In this document: one piece after another, positions 44,622-53,432 of the stretch | How the letters are laid out: the number at the start of each line of letters is the position of its first letter | How positions within the stretch are numbered: position 1 is the first letter of the stretch | Source of the DNA: Pedosphaera sp. | GTDB taxonomy: Bacteria > Verrucomicrobiota > Verrucomicrobiia > Limisphaerales > SXQI01 | DNA length: 64,000 nucleotides | NCBI GenBank assembly: GCA_025359965.1 | Contig: JANYDC010000077.1 | Location: 1 to 64,000 of the forward strand | Reading direction: 5' to 3' | Position numbers and translations under genes: made by a program | Notes under the pieces: model-generated | Databases searched by the model: none | What the model saw: only the letters and a program-made list of their open reading frames with translations | Told to the model about the DNA's origin: nothing

Positions 44622-46328
44622 ATGACAAGGAATTTTCGGACGACAAGATTTGCCCGTCTCTTTGATTCGTCCAGAAGGTGTTTTTCCTCACGCTGGGCGG
44701 GACTGTTTTTTGCTGCCTGGGTTTGTGCCGAGGTTGGATCCGTATCAGCACAGGAAGTGTTGACTTTCAATACGAGCAGCGCGACCTCAACCGAGGACAG
44801 ATTGATGACCATCGATCAAACAGGTGGTGCTCCGACAACCTTGGTGAACAGCAGCAGTTTTACATCCACTCCAGGCAAAATGGCTGTGGATCGGGCAACC
44901 CACCGAATTTATTTTAATGATCAGCTCACCGGCGGAGGCGGGGTTTACCGTGTCAATGCGGATGGAACCGGGAAAACGACGATCTATTCCAACACCACAT
45001 CCGGCTCCCAATGTTTGGGCATCGCCGTCGACTCGACACACGGCATCCTTTATATAGTCACTTCCAATGGCACTTCTTCTGAGGATAAACTGATGAAATG
45101 CGGATTGGATGGCAGCAACCTCACGGTGTTGACTTCCGGATCTTCCTTCACCACATTCCCAGGAGCTTGCTCGGTTGATGAAGCCAATCAGAAGATCTAT
45201 GTCTGCGACATTTTGTCAGGAGGAGGAGGGGTTTTCCGATTCGATTCGGATGGCAGCAATAAGACCACCATTTACGCCAACAGCACCAGCGGCAGCCAAA
45301 CCTTCAGTGTGGCGGTGGACTCATCCAGAGGCATTGTCTATATCATCACGTCCAATGCCTCTTCCGCAGAAGACAAGTTGATTAAGTGTGGATTGAGCGG
45401 AAGCAGCCCCACTGTTCTTGTTTCAAGCTCGTCCCTTACGACTTTCCCCAATCAGGTTGCCGTGGATATGTCAGCCAACCGGATTTACGTCACGGATTCC
45501 CAAACGGCAGGCGGTGGAATATTTCGGTTTGATTCAGCGGGAAGCAGCAAAACGCAGGTTTATACCAACAGCACGTCGGGTGCAACTATGATAGGTATTG
45601 CCCTGAACTCCGCAGCATCCACCACGATAAGTTCCCTCAATCGAGTGGATGCAACCCCTTCGAGTGGTTCGACTGTTCGTTGGCAGGCGACGTTTGCAGC
45701 GGCTGTTTTTAATGTGGCGGCGGCAAACTTTTCACTGTCCGGAACGGCTACTTCCGGCGCAACCGTGGGCACTCCCACCACCTCTGATGCAGGATTCAAC
45801 TGGATTATTCCCGTAACTACCGGCCCAAACCCTGGCACGCTGCAATTAAATCTGGCTAATTCCACCAGCATGTCAGCCTCAATTTCCACCTCCCTTCCAT
45901 TCTCCGGTCAGTCTTACACCATGAGCTTTGACTCAACCCCTCCGACAATCACCATTGGCTCACCATCTGCATCGACGACAAAAACGGGGCCTGTAACTTT
46001 TACTGTGACCTATGCCGACGCCAACTTCAGTTCAAGCACCTTGGCGGTCGGCAATATTACTTTGCATTCCACCGGCTCAGCCTCGGGCAACTTGGCGGTC
46101 AGCGGTTCCGGCACCACCAGAACAGTCACCATTTCCAGCATTACTGGCAATGGCATCCTGGGTATTTCGATTGCATCGGGAACAGCATCTGATACCTCAG
46201 GCAATCTGGCGCCGGCGGCGGGACTAAGCACAACTTTCACGGTGGATAACACTGCCCCCACCATTTCGATAGGCTCCCCGTCTGCCTCGACGACAAAAAC
46301 GGGGCCCATAACTTTTACTGTGACCTAA
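44622..46328 (+). CDS. Giant secreted repeat protein, N-terminal part, ended by an in-frame TAA
   Basis: Starts after GAGAGGAGGAG. A signal segment (WAGLFFAAWVCAEVGSVSA) precedes three propeller-like repeats of about 97 residues (each with TSSEDKLMKCGLDGS and GGGVFRFDSDGSNKTTIY), then a linker domain and the first of three 105-106 residue Ig-like repeats (TFTVTYADANFSSSTLAVGNI). In the second repeat the codon matching TAT (Tyr) of repeat 1 is TAA at 46326-46328, ending this frame at 568 residues. The same frame resumes directly afterwards and stays open to 47786. So either one base substitution has split a 1054-residue gene, or the base is an error. Probable role: cell-surface adhesin or matrix protein. 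Confidence 0.8.
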   Translation: MTRNFRTTRFARLFDSSRRCFSSRWAGLFFAAWVCAEVGSVSAQEVLTFNTSSATSTEDRLMTIDQTGGAPTTLVNSSSFTSTPGKMAVDRATHRIYFNDQLTGGGGVYRVNADGTGKTTIYSNTTSGSQCLGIAVDSTHGILYIVTSNGTSSEDKLMKCGLDGSNLTVLTSGSSFTTFPGACSVDEANQKIYVCDILSGGGGVFRFDSDGSNKTTIYANSTSGSQTFSVAVDSSRGIVYIITSNASSAEDKLIKCGLSGSSPTVLVSSSSLTTFPNQVAVDMSANRIYVTDSQTAGGGIFRFDSAGSSKTQVYTNSTSGATMIGIALNSAASTTISSLNRVDATPSSGSTVRWQATFAAAVFNVAAANFSLSGTATSGATVGTPTTSDAGFNWIIPVTTGPNPGTLQLNLANSTSMSASISTSLPFSGQSYTMSFDSTPPTITIGSPSASTTKTGPVTFTVTYADANFSSSTLAVGNITLHSTGSASGNLAVSGSGTTRTVTISSITGNGILGISIASGTASDTSGNLAPAAGLSTTFTVDNTAPTISIGSPSASTTKTGPITFTVT

Positions 46329-46888
46329 GCCGATGCCAACTTCAATTCAAGCACTTTGGCGGCGGGCAATATTACTCTGAACTCCACAGGCACAGCTTCG
46401 GCGGGCAGTGTAGGCGTCACCGGTTCCGGCACGACCCGAACCGTCACCATTTCCAGCATCACCGGCGATGGCACCCTCGGTATTTCCATTGCATCGGGAA
46501 CAGCGACGGATACAGCGGGCAACACCGCCCATAGTGCCGGGCCAAGCACGACCTTCGCTGTGGATAACACCTCCCCCACCATTTCGATCGGTGCGCCCTC
46601 CCTCTCGGCAACCGGCAGCGGTCCGGTAACTTACACCGTCACTTACTCCGACGCCCATTTCAATTCCAGCACTCTGGCGGCCGGAGATATCACCTTGAAT
46701 TCCACCGGCACAGCCTCGGCGGGCAGCGTAGGCGTCACCGGTTCCGGCACGACCCGAACCGTCACCATTTCCAGCATCACCGGCGATGGCACCCTCGGTA
46801 TTTCCATTGCATCGGGAACAGCGACGGATACAGCGGGTAACAGTGCTCCGGCGGCGGGGCCGAGTACAACCTTCGCGGTTGATAACAC
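45938..46888 (+). repeat. Three tandem Ig-like coding repeats (about 318 bases each)
   Basis: Units begin near 45938, 46254 and 46572. The core CGGTTCCGGC recurs at 46103, 46421 and 46739, a period of exactly 318 bases (106 codons). Unit 1 is one codon shorter in its first half. Units 2 and 3 are nearly identical at DNA level over long stretches, showing recent duplication or gene conversion. Unit 2 carries the TAA. Confidence 0.9.
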
Positions 46889-47786
46889 CAACGACGCCCC
46901 CACCATTACCGGCGCAGTTGCGGGCCAACCGGTCAATGACAATGCCACCCTTTCCCCGTTTGCCGGGGTAACCGTGGGCGACACCGATCTGCCTGCCCAA
47001 ACTCTCGCGGTCACCGTGGCACTGGACAGTGCGGCCAAAGGAATCTTTTCCACACTCAACGGTTTCACAGATGCGGGAAGCGGCTCCTATACTTTCAGCG
47101 GAACGGCCACCGCAGTCACCACAGCTATTCGCGGTTTGATATTTGACCCTTCAGACAACCGCGGACTGCCGAGCACGACTGAGACCACCACCTTCACTAT
47201 CGTGGTAAGCGACAGCCAGGCCACCCCGGCCACAAACGATACCACTACCGTCGTCTCCGCCTCAATCAACGACGCTCCCCTTGCCACGGCCGATTCGGTA
47301 CAACGACGCCCGGGAAAAAACGTAAAAGTGTCCGTTGCCCAGCTCCTGGCCAACGATTCGGACCCCGAAAATGAAACTCTCAGCTTGTCTCTGCCCTCCG
47401 CACTAAGCGTGAACGGGGCGTCTGTCACTCGTGAAGGACTTTGGATTATCTACTCCTCTCCCGTCAGCGATGCCACGGACACCTTCGAATATACAGTGAG
47501 TGACGGCTCGGGAGGCAGCACCCCCGGCACTGTAACGGTGACGGTTCAGGCCGATACCACGCAAAGCGTGAATATTGTGAGCATCGTGGCCGATGGCAAT
47601 GATAGCGTCCTGACTTTTGTTGGGATTCCGGGCATCGGGTACGAAATCCAGTACACCACCGACCTGAGTGGAACGCCGACTTGGACCACCCTAACGACCC
47701 AAACGGCCGGTGCCGCCGGGATGTTTGCATACCGGGATGTCAATCCGCCTCCGCCCGGGCGATTCTACCGGACTCTCGCGCCCTAA
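46329..47786 (+). CDS. Giant secreted repeat protein, C-terminal part, in frame with the preceding half
   Basis: Continues the frame of 44622-46328 without a shift. It holds the rest of Ig-like repeat 2, repeat 3, a domain of the kind found in cadherin-like surface proteins (DNATLSPFAGVTVGDTDLP), a second such domain with LLANDSDPENETLSLS, and a 70-residue C-terminal module (YEIQYTTDLSGTPTWTTL, ending RFYRTLAP). There is no convincing start codon or ribosome binding site after the stop (the first candidate, a TTG at 46356, has none), so this half is unlikely to be made alone unless the stop is read through. It ends 19 bases before the PEP-CTERM gene. Confidence 0.75.
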   Translation, partial: ADANFNSSTLAAGNITLNSTGTASAGSVGVTGSGTTRTVTISSITGDGTLGISIASGTATDTAGNTAHSAGPSTTFAVDNTSPTISIGAPSLSATGSGPVTYTVTYSDAHFNSSTLAAGDITLNSTGTASAGSVGVTGSGTTRTVTISSITGDGTLGISIASGTATDTAGNSAPAAGPSTTFAVDNTNDAPTITGAVAGQPVNDNATLSPFAGVTVGDTDLPAQTLAVTVALDSAAKGIFSTLNGFTDAGSGSYTFSGTATAVTTAIRGLIFDPSDNRGLPSTTETTTFTIVVSDSQATPATNDTTTVVSASINDAPLATADSVQRRPGKNVKVSVAQLLANDSDPENETLSLSLPSALSVNGASVTREGLWIIYSSPVSDATDTFEYTVSDGSGGSTPGTVTVTVQADTTQSVNIVSIVADGNDSVLTFVGIPGIGYEIQYTTDLSGTPTWTTLTTQTAGAAGMFAYRDVNPPPPGRFYRTLAP

Positions 47787-47805
47787 CCCCCCGCACTGCA
47801 CATTT

Positions 47806-48507
47806 ATGAAACGGTTTTATCTTTCCACCCTGCTGGTTGCCGGATTCGGAACGCTCTCGCACGGGCAAATCTTCAGCTTTAACAGCATCAACTCCGATAT
47901 CCCGGATGGAAACCTCTCCGGCCTGGTCAATTCCCAGACCATCAGCGGCCTGGGGGCGCACATTGATAAAGTCACCGTGACACTGAATATCAGCGGCACC
48001 GGCGCGGGGGCAGTCAACGGCGACTATTACGTGGCCCTTGAGCACAATGGCAGCTCTGCCGTGCTGCTGAACCGTGCGGGCATCCGGTCAGGCAGCTTAA
48101 TTGGATATGACGACAACGGTTTCAATAACGTCACCTTTGATGACGCAGCCGCCAATGGGGATGTGCATTCCTATCGCATGACCCTGGCCGGGGATCATTC
48201 AGTGGCCATTAGTCCTGCCCCAAGCCCGTTGACCGGAAACTGGGCCCCGGACGGGCGCAACATCAGCCCTCTCAGTGTTCAGGACACTGATTTGCGCACG
48301 CGGCCCCTCTCCGTCTTCAATGGCACGGATGGTAATGGAACTTGGAACCTTTACCTGGTGGATGCACAAAGCGGAGGCACGGCCCGGCTTAACAATTGGT
48401 CCATGCAAGTCGCGGTCCCTGAACCGGCTACCATTGGATTCTGGGCCGCCCTACCCCTGCTCGGGTTTGGCGTTTGGCGCAAATATCGGAAATGTAAACC
48501 GCAGTGA
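47806..48507 (+). CDS. PEP-CTERM sorted secreted protein with proprotein-convertase-like domain
   Basis: A 233-residue secreted protein. ATG at 47806 gives a signal peptide (FYLSTLLVAGFGTLSHGQ). The body resembles the P-domain of proprotein convertases (KVTVTLNISGTG; NGTWNLYLVDAQSGGTARLNNW). The C-terminus is a textbook PEP-CTERM signal: VPEPATIGFWAALPLLGFGVWRKYRK, with Pro-Glu-Pro, hydrophobic stretch and basic tail. This means processing by an exosortase, which is not encoded in this window. It follows the giant repeat protein by 19 bases and may share its transcript. Confidence 0.88.
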   Translation: MKRFYLSTLLVAGFGTLSHGQIFSFNSINSDIPDGNLSGLVNSQTISGLGAHIDKVTVTLNISGTGAGAVNGDYYVALEHNGSSAVLLNRAGIRSGSLIGYDDNGFNNVTFDDAAANGDVHSYRMTLAGDHSVAISPAPSPLTGNWAPDGRNISPLSVQDTDLRTRPLSVFNGTDGNGTWNLYLVDAQSGGTARLNNWSMQVAVPEPATIGFWAALPLLGFGVWRKYRKCKPQ

Positions 48508-48586
48508 CTGGACTATCACCGCTGACGGCACATACCGAGATGAGACAACGATGAAATAGCCGGGTGCGCTTTTACTAATTTCAAAG

Positions 48587-49012
48587 TTATGCATCTATAA
48601 CTGAAGGATCAGTGCCCAATTTCAACCGCCTCCATTCCCTGTCGGCCTCCAAAGCTCGTTCAAATACATCAGCTTGCCGCTTCGACAATTGCGCGCGCTT
48701 TAACAACTTGATGAACTTCGTCCTCATATACCCTGACCAAAAGAAGTAGGGTCGAATTTCCACAAATGCCAACGCATTTGAAATGGCAACACCGTCCCCA
48801 GCTTTAATCTTTTCCAAGCCAGCTTCGTACCCGCCGGGAAACGCCAGGGCATCTTTCTGATTACGAAAATCAAGACATGCCTGCAAATGTTCTGCACGGG
48901 CCTCCGGACCGCTATCCTTACGATCATAAGTCTCATGAACGCGGGCATGAAGTTCCGCAGAACGTTTCGCGCATTCCAAAATCAAACACCGTGGATCAGT
49001 CTCAACATTCAA
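48587..49012 (-). CDS. Unknown 141-residue protein downstream of a PIN toxin gene
   Basis: A soluble, charged, mostly helical protein (CAKRSAELHARVHETYDRKD; HLQACLDFRNQKDALAFPGG). It lies six bases after the PIN toxin gene on the same strand, so it probably shares the toxin-antitoxin transcript. No motif is recognised. It might be a third component or an unrelated passenger. Confidence 0.6.
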   Translation of the reverse strand: MNVETDPRCLILECAKRSAELHARVHETYDRKDSGPEARAEHLQACLDFRNQKDALAFPGGYEAGLEKIKAGDGVAISNALAFVEIRPYFFWSGYMRTKFIKLLKRAQLSKRQADVFERALEADREWRRLKLGTDPSVIDA

Positions 49013-49018
49013 AATCTG

Positions 49019-49471
49019 TCACAACGCCACCTTCAAGCCCTCCGCTTTGGCCAGTTTTTTTTGATTGGCATCGAATGTGAGGAATTCTTTCACCCCAAGA
49101 TGCAGTGCGGTGGCGACATGTAAAACATCAAACCCCCGATAACCTTCCGTCCATGTGTATTGGGCTGAAAGCCGTTCTGCCATGCTTACAACGTCCGGCC
49201 AATCAACAGGCTGAACCACGACAGCACCAGCGGCGATATTGGCTTGGAGCTTGGCAAGTACCGCTTGGGCCGTCGCACGATCAAACCCTTTAGTGGGGTC
49301 CTTCATGTGCAACCAAGCCTGCCAGCGAGTTGACTGCCTGAATTCATAGAGCAAAGGGGATGAAATATGCAGTGGCTCCAACATCAGCGCGGCATGGCGC
49401 GCCGCCTGGGCAGAATTCATTTGCGGACGGTAGAGCGCGCAGAGAAAAGAGGTGTCGGGATACCCATTCAT
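49019..49471 (-). CDS. vapC: PIN-domain toxin (VapC-like ribonuclease)
   Basis: A 150-residue PIN protein. Acidic metal-site residues are visible in YPDTSFLCALYRP (Asp near position 6), LYEFRQS, and GFDVLHVATALHLGVKEFLTFDANQKKLA. Type II VapC toxins cut tRNA or rRNA with Mg2+. The start overlaps the antitoxin stop by ATGA. Only the target is unknown. Confidence 0.88.
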   Translation of the reverse strand: MNGYPDTSFLCALYRPQMNSAQAARHAALMLEPLHISSPLLYEFRQSTRWQAWLHMKDPTKGFDRATAQAVLAKLQANIAAGAVVVQPVDWPDVVSMAERLSAQYTWTEGYRGFDVLHVATALHLGVKEFLTFDANQKKLAKAEGLKVAL

Positions 49472-49725
49472 CCCCTATCCCCCTCCAACTCCGCCTCCCG
49501 CATGGCCTTAACTTCCTTGGCCGAGAAAACTCGCCCCCCCCACACTTCCCTAAGTTGCGCCATAAAATCCACCTTGGGCACACCCAGCGGCTTGAAATAA
49601 GATTCCGCAGTGAGCCGGGCAAAAGCCTTTCCGCGTCTTAAGATTTGCACCGTCTCTCCGTGCTCCACCCATGTGGACACACGGCGAAAATGGTTTCGAA
49701 GATCTGCCACTGTCGCAGTTTTCAT
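49468..49725 (-). CDS. Phd/YefM-type antitoxin
   Basis: An 85-residue protein with the Phd/YefM N-terminal DNA-binding fold (ATVADLRNHFRRVSTWVEHGETVQILRRGKAFARL) and a short C-terminal toxin-neutralising tail (SAKEVKAMREAELEGDRG). It precedes the PIN toxin and overlaps it by four bases. A perfect 19-base palindrome sits at its start codon, fitting autorepression by the antitoxin-toxin complex. Confidence 0.88.
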   Translation of the reverse strand: MKTATVADLRNHFRRVSTWVEHGETVQILRRGKAFARLTAESYFKPLGVPKVDFMAQLREVWGGRVFSAKEVKAMREAELEGDRG

Positions 49726-49743
49726 GATAGATAATATCTATCA
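49725..49743. promoter_or_regulatory. Palindromic operator of the toxin-antitoxin pair
   Basis: TGATAGATA, one central base, then TATCTATCA: perfect 9-base arms. It touches the antitoxin start codon (A of ATG is position 49725), so a bound regulator would block transcription start or early elongation. This is a typical place for a type II antitoxin operator. Binding is inferred. Confidence 0.7.
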
Positions 49744-49837
49744 CCCATAGCGTCACCTGTCAAACAAAGCCATTGTCTTTGCCCTCATAAGCTTGAAGCC
49801 CACACCGGGATTCAAACCAATGGCCATGGCGAGGCCG

Positions 49838-51871
49838 CTACGGATTGCCTTCGGTGACTTTAAAAAATGCGTTTGAAAGTGAGGGCGGAAGGATGGATTT
49901 GATTTCACCGTCGCCCAGGAAATTGGTGAAGGAGAGCCACTCGGCACCGAGTTCCTCGGTGAATTCAACCATATATGGGACGCTCTCAATCGTTGAGATA
50001 CTGAGAGAGAAAGGATTCTCGGTGTCCCCTGTTGAATTCAGGAGCGTGATTGGGAGAGCTGGCTGCGAGACGATGAGTCGCACTTCGCGGCGTGCGGTGT
50101 CGTTAATAAGTTGGTAGCGGTAACCAGGCGGAACCGCGCCGAGAGAAAAGGGACCGGCATTGGCAACGATATAGTTGGCGAGAACATATTCGCCGGGACC
50201 AAAACCATCGCGGGCAATTAGGTCAAAGCGGCCCTTGAAGTTTCCTCCCTGCGCAAAAACCTGATCGTTGGTGCCAGCACCGATATCCATTTTAAAGACG
50301 GTGGAGGAAGCGATATTGAGGTTGGGAAACTTTTCACAAACCAGGGAGATTTTACCGAAAAAGCCGCTGAGACCGCCCGGTGCGATGACGCCAGAAACCT
50401 GTGCGACCAGGGATGTGATGGCTCCATTGCCAGTGATAAGCCCGACGGAATTGAATTGATTGGTGATGGTAAAGGTTCCATTCCTAAGCTGCAATTCGCC
50501 GGACTCCTCCTGTTTTAATGTGCCTTTTAGCAGCATGGTTTTTCCCGGGAGAGGGCCACGGATGACGCCCATGTTTACGAAGTTCCATTTCGGATCCTTC
50601 GCCACTCCGAGGTCCACGGTGGCCAGATTGTAATTAGTGATGGTTCCGGTGCCGGATGGAGCGATGTCAAAATTTTCGGCCACGGTGAGTAACGAGAGCG
50701 GGAGATTCGCCCACCAGATTCCGTCTGCCGGGTAAATACGATTGTCGGTGGCCGAGCCAAAATTAAGGATGTTGTGGGTTAGCAATCCCTTTCCGACGCT
50801 GGAATTAAAGAATACGAACGGTTCAAAGCCGATGCCGGTGAGATTGGTCCAAGTGAGTGGTGCCAGAAAGTTGATGCCGAATTGATCGAAGCTGGCCGTG
50901 TCGATTTCAACGGGGTTCGGAATGCTCAGCGTCGATTCGATAATGAAGGGTTTATGGGATTGATCCTTAAAACGAATGACGCCTGACCCGGTGAATGAGA
51001 CATTTTCTCCGATGTGGGAGTCAGAAACCAAGGAGGTCCAAAGCACAAGTTTGGCACCGTCGTTCACGAACATGGGGCCATCGAGCTTGCCGACTTTCTC
51101 GATGTTCAAACTGCCTTGCTCGACACGAACCGTACCGGAGTTGGCGAAGGACCATTGGATATGAGAAATACCAGGGTTGGTTTTGATAATGAGCGCACCG
51201 ACGCGGTTACTGAGCCATGGGTATTGGATGGCCAACGGGGCGGGGGCAGCGGGATCAATTGTAAAGTGCTTGAACGCGATGCTGTCGGACGATTCGAGAA
51301 GCCAGAGTTGGCAGGGATTTCCGTTCAAGCCTTTCTCATTGATCCAGCCCGGCACTTCGCCCTCAAGATATTCATTGGGGGCGTTGCGCCCCCCCACGAT
51401 GGTGGCGAAATTAGTGACAACTCCGTTGTTAACGATGAGGCGGCCCGTGAAGATCGTTCCCCCAAATATTCCATATGAAGAAACAGTAACCCGTTTCGCA
51501 AAAGGAACGGCGGCTTGGGAGTCGATGGTGAATCCTGTGTTTATTGCAATAAGGGTTTCCGCGGTGATATCACCAATCCCGCGCACCTCGAATTTGCCCA
51601 AGCTCAAAAGCCGGACCGATATACCTCCGGGAAGGATTATATGCGCTGAAACCGGAGGGCTAAGATCATGGATGTAGGCCTCGTCAAACGTCGAAGGAAC
51701 CCCTTCCGGAGACCAAGCTGTGGGGAGGGTCCAAACTCCACCGCCAGTGCCTTTCCAATTGTACGTCTCACCAAACACCGGTAACGACGCAGCCAATAAT
51801 GAAAGGATGCACCAAAGGGCCATTTGAATTCGCCATTGAATTGGCGAGCCGTTGGAAAGCGAGGAGCCCAT
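49838..51871 (-). CDS. Large secreted beta-rich protein (autotransporter-like repeat architecture)
   Basis: About 677 residues. The start is uncertain: ATG codons at 51907, 51871 and 51823 all precede the signal segment MALWCILSLLAASLPVFGE; none has a clear ribosome binding site. The mature part opens TYNWKGTGGGVWTLPTAWSPEGVPSTFDEAYI, like the passenger repeats of autotransporter-associated proteins, then long beta-strand repeats (FEVRGIGDITAETLIAI; GTLKQEESGELQLRNGTFTI). No transporter barrel is seen. The last 70 residues, ending NAFFKVTEGNP, match the C-terminal module of two other secreted proteins here. It lies between two toxin-antitoxin-like pairs. Surface or matrix role inferred. Confidence 0.72.
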   Translation of the reverse strand: MGSSLSNGSPIQWRIQMALWCILSLLAASLPVFGETYNWKGTGGGVWTLPTAWSPEGVPSTFDEAYIHDLSPPVSAHIILPGGISVRLLSLGKFEVRGIGDITAETLIAINTGFTIDSQAAVPFAKRVTVSSYGIFGGTIFTGRLIVNNGVVTNFATIVGGRNAPNEYLEGEVPGWINEKGLNGNPCQLWLLESSDSIAFKHFTIDPAAPAPLAIQYPWLSNRVGALIIKTNPGISHIQWSFANSGTVRVEQGSLNIEKVGKLDGPMFVNDGAKLVLWTSLVSDSHIGENVSFTGSGVIRFKDQSHKPFIIESTLSIPNPVEIDTASFDQFGINFLAPLTWTNLTGIGFEPFVFFNSSVGKGLLTHNILNFGSATDNRIYPADGIWWANLPLSLLTVAENFDIAPSGTGTITNYNLATVDLGVAKDPKWNFVNMGVIRGPLPGKTMLLKGTLKQEESGELQLRNGTFTITNQFNSVGLITGNGAITSLVAQVSGVIAPGGLSGFFGKISLVCEKFPNLNIASSTVFKMDIGAGTNDQVFAQGGNFKGRFDLIARDGFGPGEYVLANYIVANAGPFSLGAVPPGYRYQLINDTARREVRLIVSQPALPITLLNSTGDTENPFSLSISTIESVPYMVEFTEELGAEWLSFTNFLGDGEIKSILPPSLSNAFFKVTEGNP

Positions 51872-51965
51872 AAGTGTTTGAAGTAAAGATCTCTTTCGGA
51901 TTACCATGCTCAAAATGGCGGAAATTGAAAGTAAAATACATCGCTTCCTGACGCCCTCGCGCGCT

Positions 51966-52550
51966 CTATTTTTGCCCGCCAACCCTAAATCTCCCCCCGA
52001 AATCCTCCAACAACCGGCGCGAGAAGGTTGGGAGGCTTTTGCCCAAATGAATCAGGACATCCTGCATCTCTTCACCGTGGTCGATGGCAATTTCCGCAAT
52101 CTTGCTTATCACCACACCCGGGTTCATGGAATACAACGTCAGCAGATAATCCTGCGGATGGATCGCCGTGACCTTCCAAACCCGCATTGCCGATTCAGGA
52201 AAATCCCGCAAGTTGAACGTTACAATTACTGACACGCCACCTTGAATCGCTGCTGCCAGCACGTGGCGATCCTTCTCAGCATTCTCAAGTCGCGTGATCA
52301 GGTGCTCAAAGCCCTCGACCAGCGCCTCAGGAAAGGATCCCGTCACCTCCTGCCGCCAATAATCTGCCAAATATTCAGGAAAGGGCCGCCTCAACTTCGT
52401 CATCTGCGTGCGCTTGACCTCGTCCAAAATCATGTCTGACCATCGCGGCAAATACAGGCGCGGTGGCTCCGCCAACCGCAAATACAAATCGCACACGCCG
52501 GAATTGGCCAGTACGCAGGCATCGAGAATAATGGGAAAATCAGCCTGCAT
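51966..52550 (-). CDS. PIN-domain protein (putative toxin)
   Basis: A 194-residue PIN-like protein. Acidic residues at PIN positions: ILDACVLANSGVCDLYLRL at the start, DMILDEVKRTQ, ENAEKDRHVLAAAIQGGVSVIVTFNLRDFPE. The C-terminal 50 residues are an extra helical segment absent from short VapC toxins. Translation is coupled to the helix-turn-helix gene upstream, whose stop lies inside this start. ATG at 52550 preferred over GTG at 52556. It likely forms a toxin-antitoxin pair with that gene. Confidence 0.8.
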   Translation of the reverse strand: MQADFPIILDACVLANSGVCDLYLRLAEPPRLYLPRWSDMILDEVKRTQMTKLRRPFPEYLADYWRQEVTGSFPEALVEGFEHLITRLENAEKDRHVLAAAIQGGVSVIVTFNLRDFPESAMRVWKVTAIHPQDYLLTLYSMNPGVVISKIAEIAIDHGEEMQDVLIHLGKSLPTFSRRLLEDFGGRFRVGGQK

Positions 52551-53007
52551 CGTCACCTGTGTACTCGGAGTCGTAAAGTCCCTCGTCCTTCACTTTCTTG
52601 AACAATCCGCCTAACCGGGTTCTGCGCGCGGCATCACGCCCTTTTGCATAATCGCGCAAATCCTTGAAAGTCACCCGCCGATGACTCCCCACCCGGTGAA
52701 ACGGAATCTGTCCAGATTCCAAAAGAGTCACAAAATGCTGTCGCGACATGCCTAGGAAATTAGCGGCAGCTTGGGTTGTAAAAGTTTCCTCTTCGGGCAA
52801 CAGCACAACCGCCCTTCCGTTTCGCATATCCTCTATCACCATAATCAACACTTGGAAAATGGCGTCCGGGATACGGATTTCCACTCCATCACCACTTTTA
52901 AGGCACGGATGCCGATCTCGCTGCGCCATGGCAAGCAACTGAGGCAACAGAGCCCGCTCCGTTTCCGTCAGAAGCGATGCATCCACTCGGTTGTCATTCA
53001 TACTCAT
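52540..53007 (-). CDS. Excisionase-type helix-turn-helix protein (putative antitoxin)
   Basis: A 155-residue protein with an excisionase/MerR-like DNA-binding domain near residues 75-125 (ETFTTQAAANFLGMSRQHFVTLLESGQIPFHRVGSHRR, in parts). The N-terminal half is helical and acidic. The partner PIN gene overlaps its end. Pairs of this form are common predicted type II toxin-antitoxin systems. No palindrome as clear as that of the other pair was found upstream. Confidence 0.78.
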   Translation of the reverse strand: MSMNDNRVDASLLTETERALLPQLLAMAQRDRHPCLKSGDGVEIRIPDAIFQVLIMVIEDMRNGRAVVLLPEEETFTTQAAANFLGMSRQHFVTLLESGQIPFHRVGSHRRVTFKDLRDYAKGRDAARRTRLGGLFKKVKDEGLYDSEYTGDDAG

Positions 53008-53432
53008 ACCCTCACTATCGGTCCATTTCGAGATTCGTCAACGCCATAACCGCTACAACCATCACAACCGCAAGTCATGCATTGCGGAATTAAAACCACA
53101 CTCAAGAGAAACGGTTAATAAAAAGCACTTTTTCACCAAATCCAACCAGCCCCAACCGAACAAAACTCACGGTAGCCAACTTCCTCTCCCCCTCCGCGCC
53201 TCTAAGGACCGCCATGCGATAAATAAAACTTCTGCGTGCGCTGACCGACCGCAAAGCAGTCGCCACGTTCGCTGCACCTGTAAAACCCACATGCAATTCC
53301 CCTCTACTTTTTCTCATCATCCGTTCCTTGCCTCATCCGGGAAATCCGAGAAATCTGCAGTTAAACACCCCTTCAATCTTGTAGTCCCCTCCTCCCTCCT
53401 TGGGAGCGCTGGCATTCTTGCCGGCGTTCCTC
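53008..53432. other. Intergenic region with a degenerate dispersed palindrome
   Basis: About 425 bases without a gene I can support. At 53408-53425 GCTGGCATTCTTGCCGGC is an imperfect palindrome. Its flanking text, translated on the + strand, gives 'SAGILAGV', which I recognise from spurious reading frames in other Verrucomicrobia; it is probably one half of a dispersed repeat of that phylum. The rest is C-rich and shows nothing else. Confidence 0.45.

Noticed and set aside
46347-47068. Reverse-strand Gly/Arg-rich and Pro/Val-rich frames across the Ig repeats
   Set aside because: They repeat with the 318-base DNA unit and are antisense shadows of it.
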